From Gracilaria caudata (taxonomy: Eukaryota > Rhodophyta > Florideophyceae > Gracilariales > Gracilariaceae), in assembly GCA_030374735.1 (NCBI GenBank), contig JASCIV010000114.1, forward strand, positions 1 through 44,725: DNA of 44,725 nucleotides, read 5' to 3'. The notes beneath the pieces were generated by a model that saw nothing but the letters and a program-made list of their open reading frames with translations, was not told where the DNA came from and made no database searches. Positions 9,383-19,207 of this stretch are shown one piece after another. Positions within the stretch are counted from its first letter, which is position 1. Each line of letters opens with the position of its first letter. The position numbers and the translations under genes are program-made.

Positions 9383-10867
9383 CTACTGCGGCCGCGCCAG
9401 CGCGCGCGCCAGCGCGCACGGCAACGCCAGCAGCAACGCGCCGCCCACCGCCGCCACCACCGCGCCCGTGCGCGCGTCGCGTCGCCGCACAGTCGCGTAG
9501 CTCAGCCCCTGTCTCAGCAGCGTATCCGCGTCCTCCGCACACACGCCCGGCAACAACGTCGCCAACGTCGCGCGCACGCGCTTGTTCACGGCGAAGCGCG
9601 CGCGCGCCAACACGCCGCCGTGCGCGTACGTGCCCGTGGACGCGTGCACGCACAGCTGCACCAGCGCCCAGCTCTCGCCGTCGCGCGCCGTCTCGTACGC
9701 GCGCAGAAGCGCGGAGGGCGGCGCGTCGCGCGGTAGAGAGCTGGCAATGCGTAGCAGCGCCTCCACGTCTTGCATGGCGCCGTTCACGCCCTGCGCCGCG
9801 TCGGGCGGGAAGCTGTGCGCGCTGTCGCCCACAAACATCACGCCGCCTTCGCCGACGTGCGAGAAGTGTGCCACCAGCGAGTTGGGTCGCTCCACGGGCG
9901 GGAATTCCGACGCCGTCGTTTGCACGAACTGCTGCATGCTGCGCTCACTGATGAGATCGTGTACGCGGAGCTGCGGGAAGTTCTCGCGGAACAACGCGAA
10001 CGCCTCTTCCGCAGAGCGGACGTTGAGCAGCGCATGTCCCGCGCGCACCGAGAGCGCCGCGCGTCGTGGCTCGCGCGTGCTGCTGCACACGGGCAGTAGC
10101 ATCATGTCGAACACGCGATGCGCCGGTCGTTGTCGTTGCTCGCCGAGCAGGTAGTAGATCTCCGACGGTTGCGCCAGTTGTGTGGGAGACGACGGCGATG
10201 AGATGATGGGCATCTCGTCCAGCTCCAGTCCCTTGTGTCGGATGCCCGTCGCCGCGGTTCGCCTCGAGTACAACTGCATGCCGCGCGTGCTCTGCACCTC
10301 GTGGTCGTGCTTCGCCATGAGCGCGCGCACGGTAGACTTGGAGCCGTCGCAGGCCAGCAGCAAGTCCACCGCCACGCGCTCCTCGCGTCCATCGCCGTGC
10401 GTGACGGTGAGCGTGGTACCGTCCTTGTCAAAGCACACGTCGTTCACGCGAGCCTTGGTCACCAACTTCACCTTGGGGTGCTGCGTCTTCACGTATGTGT
10501 CCAACAGTTGCAGCATGCGCTTCTTGAGTAGCCAGAACACCGGTCCGCTGGGCGGCCTGCTCGTGTCCACCGTGCGCGTGCCGTCCGCGGCGATGCTGTG
10601 CGTCACGCGCACGTGCTGACACACCGCCTCCTTCTTGAACAGCTGGTCGAAGCCGCGCAGCTGCTGCAGCACGCGCTGGCCGTTGCGATAGATCACCAGG
10701 CTGTACGCGCGGTCGCTCTCGAACATGGTCGGATCCGCACGCGCATCGTACATGACAATGTTGTTGCAGCCCGCCTGCGACAGCGCCGCCGCCGCCGTGT
10801 AGCCGGACAGGCCGGCGCCCACGATCACTATCCGGCAGTTGCGAAAGTCCGTACTCGCCATGTGCAA
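9383..10867 (-). CDS. FAD-dependent monooxygenase, kynurenine 3-monooxygenase/UbiH-like, C-terminal membrane anchor
   Basis: 494 residues; Met3 is an alternative start. Group A flavoprotein monooxygenase: GAGLSG (17-22) is the Rossmann dinucleotide-binding loop with YDAR closing it, ACDGSKSTVR is the DG motif that contacts FAD and NAD(P)H, and FVGDSAHSFPPDAAQGVNG is the GD motif that binds the FAD ribityl. The N-terminal YRNGQRVLQQL segment matches the usual IYRNGLRAL-type substrate-domain entry. The last about 30 residues are hydrophobic Ala/Leu/Val, resembling the C-terminal anchor of kynurenine 3-monooxygenase. These enzymes hydroxylate aromatic or terpenoid substrates with NAD(P)H and O2; the substrate cannot be read here. 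Divergent from the gene at 11926; the shared 1-kb gap holds the TACGAAGGTA palindrome. Confidence 0.8.
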   Translation of the reverse strand: MHMASTDFRNCRIVIVGAGLSGYTAAAALSQAGCNNIVMYDARADPTMFESDRAYSLVIYRNGQRVLQQLRGFDQLFKKEAVCQHVRVTHSIAADGTRTVDTSRPPSGPVFWLLKKRMLQLLDTYVKTQHPKVKLVTKARVNDVCFDKDGTTLTVTHGDGREERVAVDLLLACDGSKSTVRALMAKHDHEVQSTRGMQLYSRRTAATGIRHKGLELDEMPIISSPSSPTQLAQPSEIYYLLGEQRQRPAHRVFDMMLLPVCSSTREPRRAALSVRAGHALLNVRSAEEAFALFRENFPQLRVHDLISERSMQQFVQTTASEFPPVERPNSLVAHFSHVGEGGVMFVGDSAHSFPPDAAQGVNGAMQDVEALLRIASSLPRDAPPSALLRAYETARDGESWALVQLCVHASTGTYAHGGVLARARFAVNKRVRATLATLLPGVCAEDADTLLRQGLSYATVRRRDARTGAVVAAVGGALLLALPCALARALARPQ

Positions 10868-11925
10868 ACAGGTGTCTGACCAAGATCGGCAAAGTGCGGT
10901 TCATGTTCAGGGAGCCTCACTTAAGTACAGCCCGCCGCGCACGGCGGGGACGCCGCAGTTTTGACTCGATGGGTCCGCGCCAGGTGAGTGCCACCAGATA
11001 ACTGCTCATGTGCGGTGGTTGAGCTCGCTGCACAGAATGGAATGCGGATGCACTTCTGCCAACTCGCCGCTGCTGATCCCGCGATGGCGCATGTCCCCGC
11101 CGCGCACGGCGTGCGCGCCACACGTTACGAAGGTACCTTCGTAGATGCGACGCATTCCCCGACCGCAAGGCGGCGTCGCGCGCGATGCGATTTGCATCCA
11201 GCAGCTCACCGTTTATCATACAGGCGTGCGCGCGTTGGTCGTTCCAACCGTCACCGTGTCTGGTCACGAGACTCTCGTGTGCTCAGCGCGCCGTGCGCGC
11301 GCGCGCATAATGGTGGTCTCTCAACTTCCGCCCTGTGGTGATGGTGGCGGCGCAAAGCGTGCAGCAGATACGAATGACAAAAAGTTTTTGCACTCGCCAC
11401 CGAGCCGCGTGGCTGCGCTGAAGCGCCACGCGGTCCGTACGCCGATCGCCCAAACAATGGAGCAATGCGGTCACTTGGCATCGCCCCTGCCGGCACCCCG
11501 CCGAATCGAGTTCCAGACGCGGCCGCGCTTGCCACCGCACTCCGCTTCATCTCAACTCCGATCTCACTGGGCCATGGTCCAGAGCCTTAAACCTGCTCCC
11601 TCGCCCCCGTTGCGCCTTCCTCGCTTCTGCGGTGCGCGTACGTCGGGTCAAGGGCGCCTGCGCGAGGTAACCATTTCGGCAGCGTAGAACAGACCGTTCG
11701 GCGTGCAGGGTTTCCGACAACATGCCCCTTTCTGGGCCTCCGACAAAGCAAGGCTGGTTGTACCCGCCGAGATGTGTGCTTGCAGCGCGCCATTCAACAT
11801 CTCTTGCAACAACAACCCCGAAGCGATTGCTGATCAACTCCCCTCCATCTTTCCCCTTTCCCCTCCTTTTGAACCTTTTCTGCCTCCGTTGCCGCATTCG
11901 ATAGCAAACGCTCCACGTCGTTTGA
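10868..11925. other. Divergent promoter region
   Basis: About 1.06 kb between the leftward FAD monooxygenase and the rightward membrane-protein gene. Several open frames on both strands are shadows of GC-rich sequence. The notable element is the 18-bp palindrome at 11126-11143. No canonical TATA box is obvious; a TACTTAAG-like stretch on the minus strand near 10,920 is a weak candidate. Confidence 0.45.
11126..11143. promoter_or_regulatory. 18-bp palindrome made of two TACGAAGGTA copies
   Basis: TACGAAGGTACCTTCGTA is an exact palindrome in which two opposed TACGAAGGTA motifs overlap by two bases. It is centrally placed between two divergent genes, where a dimeric regulator could act on both. 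The same 10-mer recurs singly at 6721, 7138 and 20332. Confidence 0.55.
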
Positions 11926-13317
11926 ATGGAGAACGCGCCCGTTTCGCCCACACAATCGAACCCGTTGCCGCGACAGAATGTGGATCATGATCCATCACGA
12001 GCAAGCACGCTGGAGCTCACTCTCATTACATTGGCGCTGTTCTCGCTCATGCTCATCACGCTGCAGCCATCCGCCAGAAAGAGCAGTCAGACACACCGAG
12101 GACAGCTGCCGGCTACGGTGGGCTTGTGGCTCATCGTTGCGTCACTGTTCGCGTACATGCTCACAACAACCGCGCTGGCGCTCGGCTGGATGCGACTTAT
12201 CTCGCTAGACGCGCTGGTCACAATCGTGTTTCCGCTCACCGCGTCGCTGCTTCAGGTGCCCATCGACACCATATCCGACTATCTGCTACGCTCTTTGCTG
12301 CGCCGCAAATGGGAATTCAACGAGTATCTGCGCCTGAACCAAAAGAACTTTGCGTACGTCAAGGTGGGCTATGAGTGCGGGCAGGATTCGCATTCGCGCG
12401 TTTGGGACAGTAACTTTGATGGCCAATGCTTGCTGAACAAGTGCAAGGCGAGGCTGTTCATCTACCGGCTGCCTCAGGTTCAGTACTCGTTCTCGAACGT
12501 TCGGTGGTTTATGTCCGCGATGAGGCACCGGCTGAAACACAAGCTAATGTCGGTGCTGCATCAACATGGCGACCACTCGTGCGACTGCTCACATGAGCAG
12601 GAGTATGAGGCGGCGTCACACGAGCACACGCGGCGGCAATGGGACGGCGTTCGCATTGGACACACGCGAAACGCGGTAGAGCTACAAGTGACTCGCTTTG
12701 GCGGCACGTTCCGCGTGTGGAACGCGGTGTCGTCCGGGTCGTGGCTGATCCAAAAGCCATGGATGCTGTACCTGGAGAACCAGGACCAGGTGCTGGAGGG
12801 GCTGAGTCTCATCACCGAGATCATTGCCTTCGGCGACCTGGTGCTGTTCCTGCGGAGGGAGTACGTCATGGACGAGCTGCGCGCGGGCAAGGGCGGGCTG
12901 AAGCGGTGGCACAGCCAGAGCGGGCAGACGGGGGTGATCCACCGCTCGTTCATCGAGCAGCTGCACCTGGTGGACTGGAAGCCGCGCAACTTCCGGCGCT
13001 CGGCAAGTGGCGGCTACAACAGCGCGGAGAACCTCAGCCGGCTGTTCTTCGTGCTGATCCGCAAGTCGCGCCACCTGAAGGCGCGCATTGCACGGCGGCC
13101 GTTCGAGCCGCGCGCGCGCTCGGCGCATCGGCTGGTGGACGAGTTGCGGCACAGCCGCGCGCGCGATTTCGGCGCGTTCGAGAGGGAGCTGCATGCGCTG
13201 GTGGACGAGTGGCTGGTGTCGTGGGGCTGCGAGCGCGAGAAGCTGAACCGCGCGCGGCGCGCGACGCTGGGGCGCCTCCAGTGGCCGTCGCCGGCGCACA
13301 TGTCCGACTCCACTTGA
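11926..13317 (+). CDS. Unknown membrane protein with three N-terminal helices and a His/Cys-rich loop
   Basis: 463 residues, not recognised. Three hydrophobic segments lie near residues 29-47, 63-88 and 92-112, after a short polar N-terminus without a signal peptide. The remaining 350 residues are soluble and basic. Residues 211-235 are rich in His, Cys and Glu (HQHGDHSCDCSHE, then SHEH), a plausible metal-binding loop. The C-terminus is strongly Arg-rich. GC content and third-position GC rise sharply in the second half (from about 12,700), unlike the first half. It ends 19 bases from the stop of the convergent small gene at 13337. No function is proposed. Confidence 0.7.
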   Translation: MENAPVSPTQSNPLPRQNVDHDPSRASTLELTLITLALFSLMLITLQPSARKSSQTHRGQLPATVGLWLIVASLFAYMLTTTALALGWMRLISLDALVTIVFPLTASLLQVPIDTISDYLLRSLLRRKWEFNEYLRLNQKNFAYVKVGYECGQDSHSRVWDSNFDGQCLLNKCKARLFIYRLPQVQYSFSNVRWFMSAMRHRLKHKLMSVLHQHGDHSCDCSHEQEYEAASHEHTRRQWDGVRIGHTRNAVELQVTRFGGTFRVWNAVSSGSWLIQKPWMLYLENQDQVLEGLSLITEIIAFGDLVLFLRREYVMDELRAGKGGLKRWHSQSGQTGVIHRSFIEQLHLVDWKPRNFRRSASGGYNSAENLSRLFFVLIRKSRHLKARIARRPFEPRARSAHRLVDELRHSRARDFGAFERELHALVDEWLVSWGCEREKLNRARRATLGRLQWPSPAHMSDST

Positions 13318-13336
13318 CGTTGAACTTTTGACGAGG

Positions 13337-13759
13337 TCAAAGCTTGCGCGTCGCGTCCTGCCACAGCAGCACCGCCATGAGCACGCCGCGCTCGGTGCGC
13401 AGCAGCGCCACGGCGCCGTGCGTGTGCAGCTCGTCGAACAGCTGCGCGGTGCCCTTGCCGCCGTCGGCGCGCTGCGTCAAGAACTTGCTCATCAGCTCGT
13501 CCACGGCGATATTCGTGCTCGCGCCGTCCAGCACCTCCACCTCCAGCACCGCGCGGTGCGGCAGCGCCTCCGGCGTCTCCGGCCCGCCGCCGCCCTGCGC
13601 CACCTGCTCGATGTGGCGGCACGCCAACCCGTACAGATTGTCACTCCAATACAGCGACTTCAGAGTCATCATGCGTCGGTTCACGTTGAGGTACACAAGC
13701 GCTCTTTTCGCCGCCTTCTTCAGCTCGTTGCCGCTGGATCCGCGATGCATTGTGATCAA
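13337..13759 (-). CDS. Small unknown protein
   Basis: 140 residues, basic N-terminus with RRMMTLKSLYWSDNLYGL, Gly-rich middle, no signal peptide and no transmembrane helix. Not recognised. Supported as a gene by a TATA box at 13810-13817, about 50 bases upstream of the ATG, and by its tight tail-to-tail fit with the membrane-protein gene (19 bases between stops). Met4 (13750) is an alternative start. Confidence 0.55.
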   Translation of the reverse strand: MITMHRGSSGNELKKAAKRALVYLNVNRRMMTLKSLYWSDNLYGLACRHIEQVAQGGGGPETPEALPHRAVLEVEVLDGASTNIAVDELMSKFLTQRADGGKGTAQLFDELHTHGAVALLRTERGVLMAVLLWQDATRKL

Positions 13760-13809
13760 CTGCCTCCACAGTTTGCAACGAAAACGACAACACGCTCTTC
13801 ACTAACGTG

Positions 13810-13817
13810 CTTATATA
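13810..13817 (-). promoter_or_regulatory. TATA box of the small unknown gene
   Basis: TATATAAG on the minus strand, about 50 bases upstream of the ATG at 13759. One TACCCTTGTA copy lies 19 bases further upstream at 13836. Confidence 0.6.
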
Positions 13818-13835
13818 CTGCAACAGCCTCTGAGT

Positions 13836-14036
13836 TACCCTTGTAGAGGCTCTAACATCGAAGCTATTCAAATCTCCACTCCCGTGCTCAAATCTCAAAT
13901 CTTGAATCTTGCACCCGTTGTGAGTCATAATATTAAAATCTATCGCTATTCTAATATGTATTTTCTACCCTTGTAATATCTCGTCAAACACTTTCAAATC
14001 GTTCAAACCTCCTCAATTCAACCGCTTACCCTTGTA
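13836..14036 (+). promoter_or_regulatory. Cluster of three TACCCTTGTA motifs
   Basis: Exact copies at 13836-13845, 13966-13975 and 14027-14036, 77-270 bases upstream of the small gene at 13759. The third copy is the loop of hairpin 1. A fourth copy is on the minus strand at 25471-25480. The motif shares the TAC-N4-GTA frame with TACCTTCGTA. Confidence 0.4.
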
Positions 14037-14087
14037 AAACTCTGAGCGGTTGAATTGAGGAGCTGGAATGATTTGAAAGTGTTCGAC
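13983..14087. ncRNA. Hairpin 1, pre-miRNA-like inverted repeat
   Basis: Arm 13983-14026 pairs with 14045-14087. The inner stem is 18 bp without a mismatch (14009-14026 with 14045-14062). A 4x3 internal loop follows, then an outer stem of 18 bp with one wobble (13987-14004 with 14066-14083), then one mismatch and three more pairs. The terminal loop is 18 bases. Size and structure fit a microRNA precursor or a foldback repeat. No expression evidence is available from sequence, and the transcribed strand is unknown. Confidence 0.4.
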
Positions 14088-14430
14088 AACGAATCAGCGA
14101 AGCTCTGAGCAGAGCTTGTCTTTATTCTAACATTAAGGGGCATCTAAGAAGCATCTCCGTTTGCTTCCGACAGATAAGGTTTACCATCTACGAAGGGTAC
14201 CTCCATCGCTTACAGCATTTCAAAAAGTGAGCTTTTTAAAACATCTCGACAATGTCTAAGCATTCCCGTTCATTCCTTACCTGATTCCCCACAAAGAGCT
14301 GTTGCAAACTCGCAATGCTTCGTGCCTCTCTTCCTTCCGGTCGTCATAGTATCTTCTCAGAGCACTGCGTGCAGCACTAGTCGCTCGCACTGGAGTAGAA
14401 CCTTTTTTATAGGTGTTGGATATGCTCAGA

Positions 14431-14496
14431 ACGTGGCTGTTCTAAATACACGCGCTTGTCTGGGTACACAAGCGCGTGTATTTGGAACATCCACGT
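14431..14496. ncRNA. Hairpin 2, near-perfect 29-bp stem
   Basis: Arm 14431-14459 pairs with 14468-14496 around an 8-base loop: 27 Watson-Crick pairs, one wobble and one mismatch over 29 positions. A TATA-like stretch lies about 20 bases to the left (14403-14413). Dicer-substrate-like; it could equally be a small foldback element. Confidence 0.4.
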
Positions 14497-15891
14497 CTAC
14501 CCAAAAACAGCGAATTCACGCTTCATCCAGCCTGCCAAAATGATTCGTAGTCATGCTCTTAAACATTCCAGAATTGCTTTATGCCGTTGCGCGCATTGAG
14601 AAGCTCGGAGGTTTTCCTGTTTTGCTCTTCGGTTTTTGTTAAAGATCGAGTCCGAATCTTCGAGAACAAAGATCAAATCGGTCCGGAGTGCGGTCAAGGC
14701 GTCCAACAAAAGCTAATTGCCAAAATCGGAGTCAGTGGTGCTGAGAAAATCGTGCCGGCTTTCCCATTCCATGCGATCAGAAGATATGTATTTTCGTTTG
14801 CGAGGCAAGCTGTGTCTTGTAAACCAATCTCTTGTCGATGGTTGAAGAAAAAGTATGTTTTTTAAACAGGCTCTCGGAAGGATAACAGAGTCAGGATCTC
14901 GAGTGATATGCTGACCTTTATGACCCGACATTTCTTGTCCATGAAACGCTATATACTGAAAAGACCGAACGTAATGTGCCTGCATTTTTACACCTCGGTT
15001 TAATTCTGTTCTGTCAATCAACAACTTCCAAAACGAATTTCTTGAGCCCAAGCTCTCCAGCCCCCGTCGCAATCTGAAGATAGTCTGGAACAGGGCCCTA
15101 CGCAACGGTGCTCTGCATTTTATAGAATGTAACGTGGAGTACATATTGCTTCGGCTCATTGAACGAAGCAAAACCTCAAGTTGAGACAGCTTCTTGTAAG
15201 CATAGGATTGCATCCATGTTTTCGATCTTCGACAATTCGTTCGGATTCAAGAGCAGAAGGAGGAGCCAAAACAATTAATGTCTGTCCAAGTTCGAATCCA
15301 AGGCTCATATATACATTCTTCGTGCTGCTTATGTTCTGCCGCTCAAAGCCAGTAAAGAAACTGCGAAGTTGACAAACTCTCTCAATGCGGACGGGCTCTT
15401 CGGTCCGGACCTTCCTGTGACGTACGTGTTCTCATTGCTGTTGCTGCGGGTGATTAGACGCATATGTAACAATTTCACAAATTGCTTGAAAAACTTCGGG
15501 TAATCCCTGGAAAGGGTGATTGTGGAGAAACCATCGACCGAAACGTCGAGAACGCATGCTATAGTTGAAATCGACATGCTCAGAGGTGGAATGAGCAAGC
15601 TTGAAGAGAGAGCAACAGTTCGAAATTGACAGTTTGATGACAGTACGTATGCATGTTGCTGGTTTTGATGAATTGTTTCTTTTCCGGCTTTGCGAAAGCC
15701 GTGCGGTTTTTACGGAGTTCTGAAGGAAGCCCTTAGTAGGGCGTCATGATCATTGACCTGGTGAAATTTGCATGAGGTCTTGAATGCTATCAAAGCCAGA
15801 GAGGCTCGCAACTCTGCGAGTGATTCAATTTGGTATGAGCAATGCCCAGTCAGGTCTCCCAGATACATAGTAGGTAGTGCTCAGATATCGT

Positions 15892-15934
15892 TTGATAAAC
15901 GCCTCTCGCAGAGAAGACGGGAGGCGTTTGTCAA
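15892..15934. ncRNA. Hairpin 3, 16-bp stem
   Basis: TTGATAAACGCCTCTC pairs with GGGAGGCGTTTGTCAA with two wobbles and no mismatch, around an 11-base loop. It lies about 500 bases beyond the Argonaute stop. Too short for a standard precursor; may be a structural or regulatory element. Confidence 0.3.
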
Positions 15935-16444
15935 CAGTTGAACCTGTGCAAACGCGAGCACCTATGAGCAATGGTATAAACTAATGAAAGACCCGAACTT
16001 CGACCCAAGTACGCAAAAGCTTTAGTTGATCCTTAGTTAAGACTCAGTGGTCCTTACCACCCTCATCTGAATGTGTAAGCACGAATGACAACAATTTGAA
16101 AATCATATTACGCATCTAGGGTCATCCTGTCCACTCACTCAAACAATTCAAAGGTTCCTTCAAAGCGAGAGATTACCCCTGAGGACAATTCTTTCTTGAA
16201 GTTAGAGGCCTATTTTGTATTTGAATGTGTTCGCTGCTATGGAAGGTGTAGGCGCCCCAAACCAAACGAAAGTGAGTTACTTTCGCCGACGTCAAGGATT
16301 TCTATATGCCGCAAAAAAAGTGCTTGGATCGATTCATAAGATCCGTATTTCAATAAACATGGAAGTGTTTGAAGAGGAAAACGAAGATTTTAATGTGTTT
16401 GTTTTAAGATTATACGGTTTCGCCAACCTGCGGAAAGATAACAA

Positions 16445-19207
16445 TTATACAAAGAACAATCGTCGAACATGTGCAGGATGCAGCGTGGGAGCCTCTGGGA
16501 CTTCTGGTTCGCTTCGTTGATTCCTCCCGGGCCTCTCATTTCTGTGGGCACCACCTCGCCCTCTCTTACCAGTGCTCTTTCTATTATCGTCCGATCTCGT
16601 CTTCGATAGGTACAACCTTCCTCTGGATGCTAAGTGGTGAGCATAATAGGCTGAGTTAACCATTGAAACAGAACCATTTGTACGACAGTAGGTGTGGCTG
16701 AGTCTGAATATGTAGGCCTGGAGGACATCAGGTGGGATATTGTTCTCGTCCAAGAGCACAGTATACTTCGAAGGCTTGTTTGTTCCACGAATGGCAGAGT
16801 GACTATTCACATAAAAGTCATAAAAATCGTTACTAGTGACATGTGTATCCACAACTGTTCCTGGTATAATGTTTCCATTTCGGTCTCCTGTCCTCGGATT
16901 GCTCGGGAAGAACCGCACGTGGTGTCGTTTTGTGATCAGAATGTAAGTTATCTTAGGTTTGAATTCCTTGTCGAAGCTTAGGCAAGTTTCTCTAATAGAC
17001 GATATTTCTTTCTCCATGACTTCTTTGAATTGCCCTTCAGATACGCCATCTCTGAACATGATGATTGCACTTGCATGATACCTCTCTGCAGTGGCAATGC
17101 GCCACTGTGTGTACACACGATTGAACATTAGTCCCATATCTGAAATGATTTCTTGCCTTCCTTTCTGATTACGAATGCAAGCGGCAAACTGAGACGAAAA
17201 ACGATCAAGGCTCCCCACGAGAGCGGCCACACTCGGCCCTCCTGCAGATGGATGACTTACGTCTGCGCCCAGAACGATATTAGGGACATGAATGAAGGGA
17301 GGATCAGGTATAGTCCCAGGGTGGCTAATTTCGAAAGGAAGAGGGTAGCAGTTCACCCCTCCCAACTTGGCGTTGATTTTGAGGATCAACTGGCTGATGT
17401 ATTGCTTCCTGTTGCGTGATCTATTTGCGCAGTTCCTGGCTAGACACGCCTGTGTGATGGTTCCAGACGTGAGGTCCCCTGCTACCTTTATGGCGCTGTA
17501 GCATTTGGTGTCTTGCCGCTCCTTGATGACGACGATGAGAGACATTCTGTGAACTGGGGAGGTGCGCGAAATCCTTTGCTCCTCACACATTTGGTGGATC
17601 TTCCAAGCGACATTTTCCTCAGAACATGAGGCGAAATGAGGATTTTTCAGTTCCAGAAATCCAGCGCCAATTAAAGCGCTTTTAAGATCCGCTGCAAAAC
17701 TGCGAACATCGCCGTTGTCTAATCTGGATGTGTTAAGAATTCCCCATTCCTGAGGTCGCCCGGGTATGATGAATTTTAGCTTGTTACCGTTGGCTTCTTG
17801 AGCCCAGGATCCTTCTCGCACTGAGGCACGTGTCTGTTCATTGCCAATTCTTTCATACTGCATTAAAGGAGTTGGCAAAACTCGGCCTGGGAGCTTCGCC
17901 AGTTTATCACTAACGCTGAGGCCAAATGAACGGCATACTTCATCGGTGTGATATTCGACTTCTCTAATATTCTCTTGAGCTGCATTTCTCACGACGCGAG
18001 GCTCTGCAGTTGCATGTCGTACCATGGTAGCCTGTGCTTCGCCAATGATGTTGCCCTTGTATGGTTGATTTGGCTTCACCACCAACAGCTCAATTGGAAT
18101 GTAGACTTCTTTCTTCCTGTGAACCTTCACACATGGCCAGCTGGGATATTGCAGAATACAGTTGTACTGATTGGCAAAGTACTCGGCAATTGTCACTTGA
18201 CGGTTGTCCAGATTGAAGGTCATGTCGGAAGCTCCGTATTTTGAGAATCCGTATGTGGAATATGAGAGTTGATTGTGTGTCGCCTTCACTTTGATCCCAT
18301 TAAATGCATACGATAACTTTCTGATAACGGACTCGAAATTGCGGCTGTTTCCCCAACCGCACCTTCTCAGCGGTTGGTGAAACTTCTCGAGCACGGTCAT
18401 TAGGGGGCATCCGCCTCCATTCCAGAAAGCAGTACACGAGAAATCCACGTTTAAATGAAGCCCAATACCGGTTTGTCTGACGCTCTGGTAAAAGCCGGAC
18501 CACGCACTTGCCACTGTGTCCCGGCTTGTCAGAGGACTTGTGCGGATATCACTGTAGAACGAACGTCCTACTTGCACGAACGACGAATCTCGAATGGGAG
18601 CTGACGCAAGTGCAATATCTAGACATTGCAGAAAGTGCATACCTTCCACATTACCGATTTTACCAGATCTGAGGTCTTCGAAGTTGATAGACTTGATGTA
18701 CGTGATGTACACATTCGTTTTTGTAAGTTTTTCATTCTCTCTAGCTTTGCTCTCGTCAAATCCGTCATCATTCACTTTGATTATGTACGGTTCGTCCCCT
18801 CCTATGTGAAGACTGCTGTCCTCGACAGAAAATATGGCTGAACGTCCATCATAGGCTGGCCGGTATTTAAAGAGCTTCTCTCTGATCCTGAGGCATTCCA
18901 ATGTGTTTCGATTACTTTTGACGGGAAATTTGGTGGTTACATCCTTCTCAAATGGGTTCCCCTGACGATCCTTACTTTCGCGAGTAAAGCTGACGTCGAA
19001 GTAGTGCACTCGAAGATTGTCTGGTATTTTGAGCTCAAAAAAGTTGGACTCGAGATGAATTGGTGTTCCATAACGGCCGTAAGCGGGGCGTTTCATGGGA
19101 GAAACATCTGAGATAGTCACATTCTGCTTTTCGCCATTGGATGGCCCGGCCGCACTCCTAATATCAGTGGGAAGGGGTGTGCTGTGACCTGGTGTGTTTG
19201 TCGACAT
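16445..19207 (-). CDS. AGO: Argonaute, slicer-type
   Basis: 920 residues, full length, one exon. Guide-directed RNA silencing protein of the Ago clade. Order: short flexible N-terminus, N domain (about 50-170), linker, PAZ (about 270-390), MID (about 480-630), PIWI (about 640-870), C-terminus ending RRLFFV. The MID 5'-phosphate pocket is intact: Tyr570, Lys574, Gln586, Lys610 and Lys614 match the residues that anchor guide RNA in human AGO2. The catalytic tetrad is complete: Asp649 (GADVSHPSAG), Glu686 (RQEIISDM), Asp720 (MFRDGVSEGQF) and His857 (YYAHH), so target cleavage is expected. Residues 870-905 carry an Arg/Gly insert (GKRGRGGAHRN) just before the C-terminus. It is followed at its 3' side by the hairpin-rich interval. 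Clade is Ago rather than Piwi by the LKINAKLGG and VDTHVTS motifs. Confidence 0.95.
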   Translation of the reverse strand: MSTNTPGHSTPLPTDIRSAAGPSNGEKQNVTISDVSPMKRPAYGRYGTPIHLESNFFELKIPDNLRVHYFDVSFTRESKDRQGNPFEKDVTTKFPVKSNRNTLECLRIREKLFKYRPAYDGRSAIFSVEDSSLHIGGDEPYIIKVNDDGFDESKARENEKLTKTNVYITYIKSINFEDLRSGKIGNVEGMHFLQCLDIALASAPIRDSSFVQVGRSFYSDIRTSPLTSRDTVASAWSGFYQSVRQTGIGLHLNVDFSCTAFWNGGGCPLMTVLEKFHQPLRRCGWGNSRNFESVIRKLSYAFNGIKVKATHNQLSYSTYGFSKYGASDMTFNLDNRQVTIAEYFANQYNCILQYPSWPCVKVHRKKEVYIPIELLVVKPNQPYKGNIIGEAQATMVRHATAEPRVVRNAAQENIREVEYHTDEVCRSFGLSVSDKLAKLPGRVLPTPLMQYERIGNEQTRASVREGSWAQEANGNKLKFIIPGRPQEWGILNTSRLDNGDVRSFAADLKSALIGAGFLELKNPHFASCSEENVAWKIHQMCEEQRISRTSPVHRMSLIVVIKERQDTKCYSAIKVAGDLTSGTITQACLARNCANRSRNRKQYISQLILKINAKLGGVNCYPLPFEISHPGTIPDPPFIHVPNIVLGADVSHPSAGGPSVAALVGSLDRFSSQFAACIRNQKGRQEIISDMGLMFNRVYTQWRIATAERYHASAIIMFRDGVSEGQFKEVMEKEISSIRETCLSFDKEFKPKITYILITKRHHVRFFPSNPRTGDRNGNIIPGTVVDTHVTSNDFYDFYVNSHSAIRGTNKPSKYTVLLDENNIPPDVLQAYIFRLSHTYCRTNGSVSMVNSAYYAHHLASRGRLYLSKTRSDDNRKSTGKRGRGGAHRNERPGRNQRSEPEVPEAPTLHPAHVRRLFFV

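Larger units (their letters stand above)
13760..16444. other. Gene-free, hairpin-rich interval downstream of Argonaute
   Basis: About 2.7 kb without a recognisable protein; the largest frame (14713-15213, minus) has no known domain. It contains three strong inverted repeats (13983-14087, 14431-14496, 15892-15934), three copies of TACCCTTGTA (13836, 13966, 14027), and AAGCTCTG-AG-CAGAGCTT near 14,100. It adjoins the 3' end of Argonaute. Confidence 0.55.
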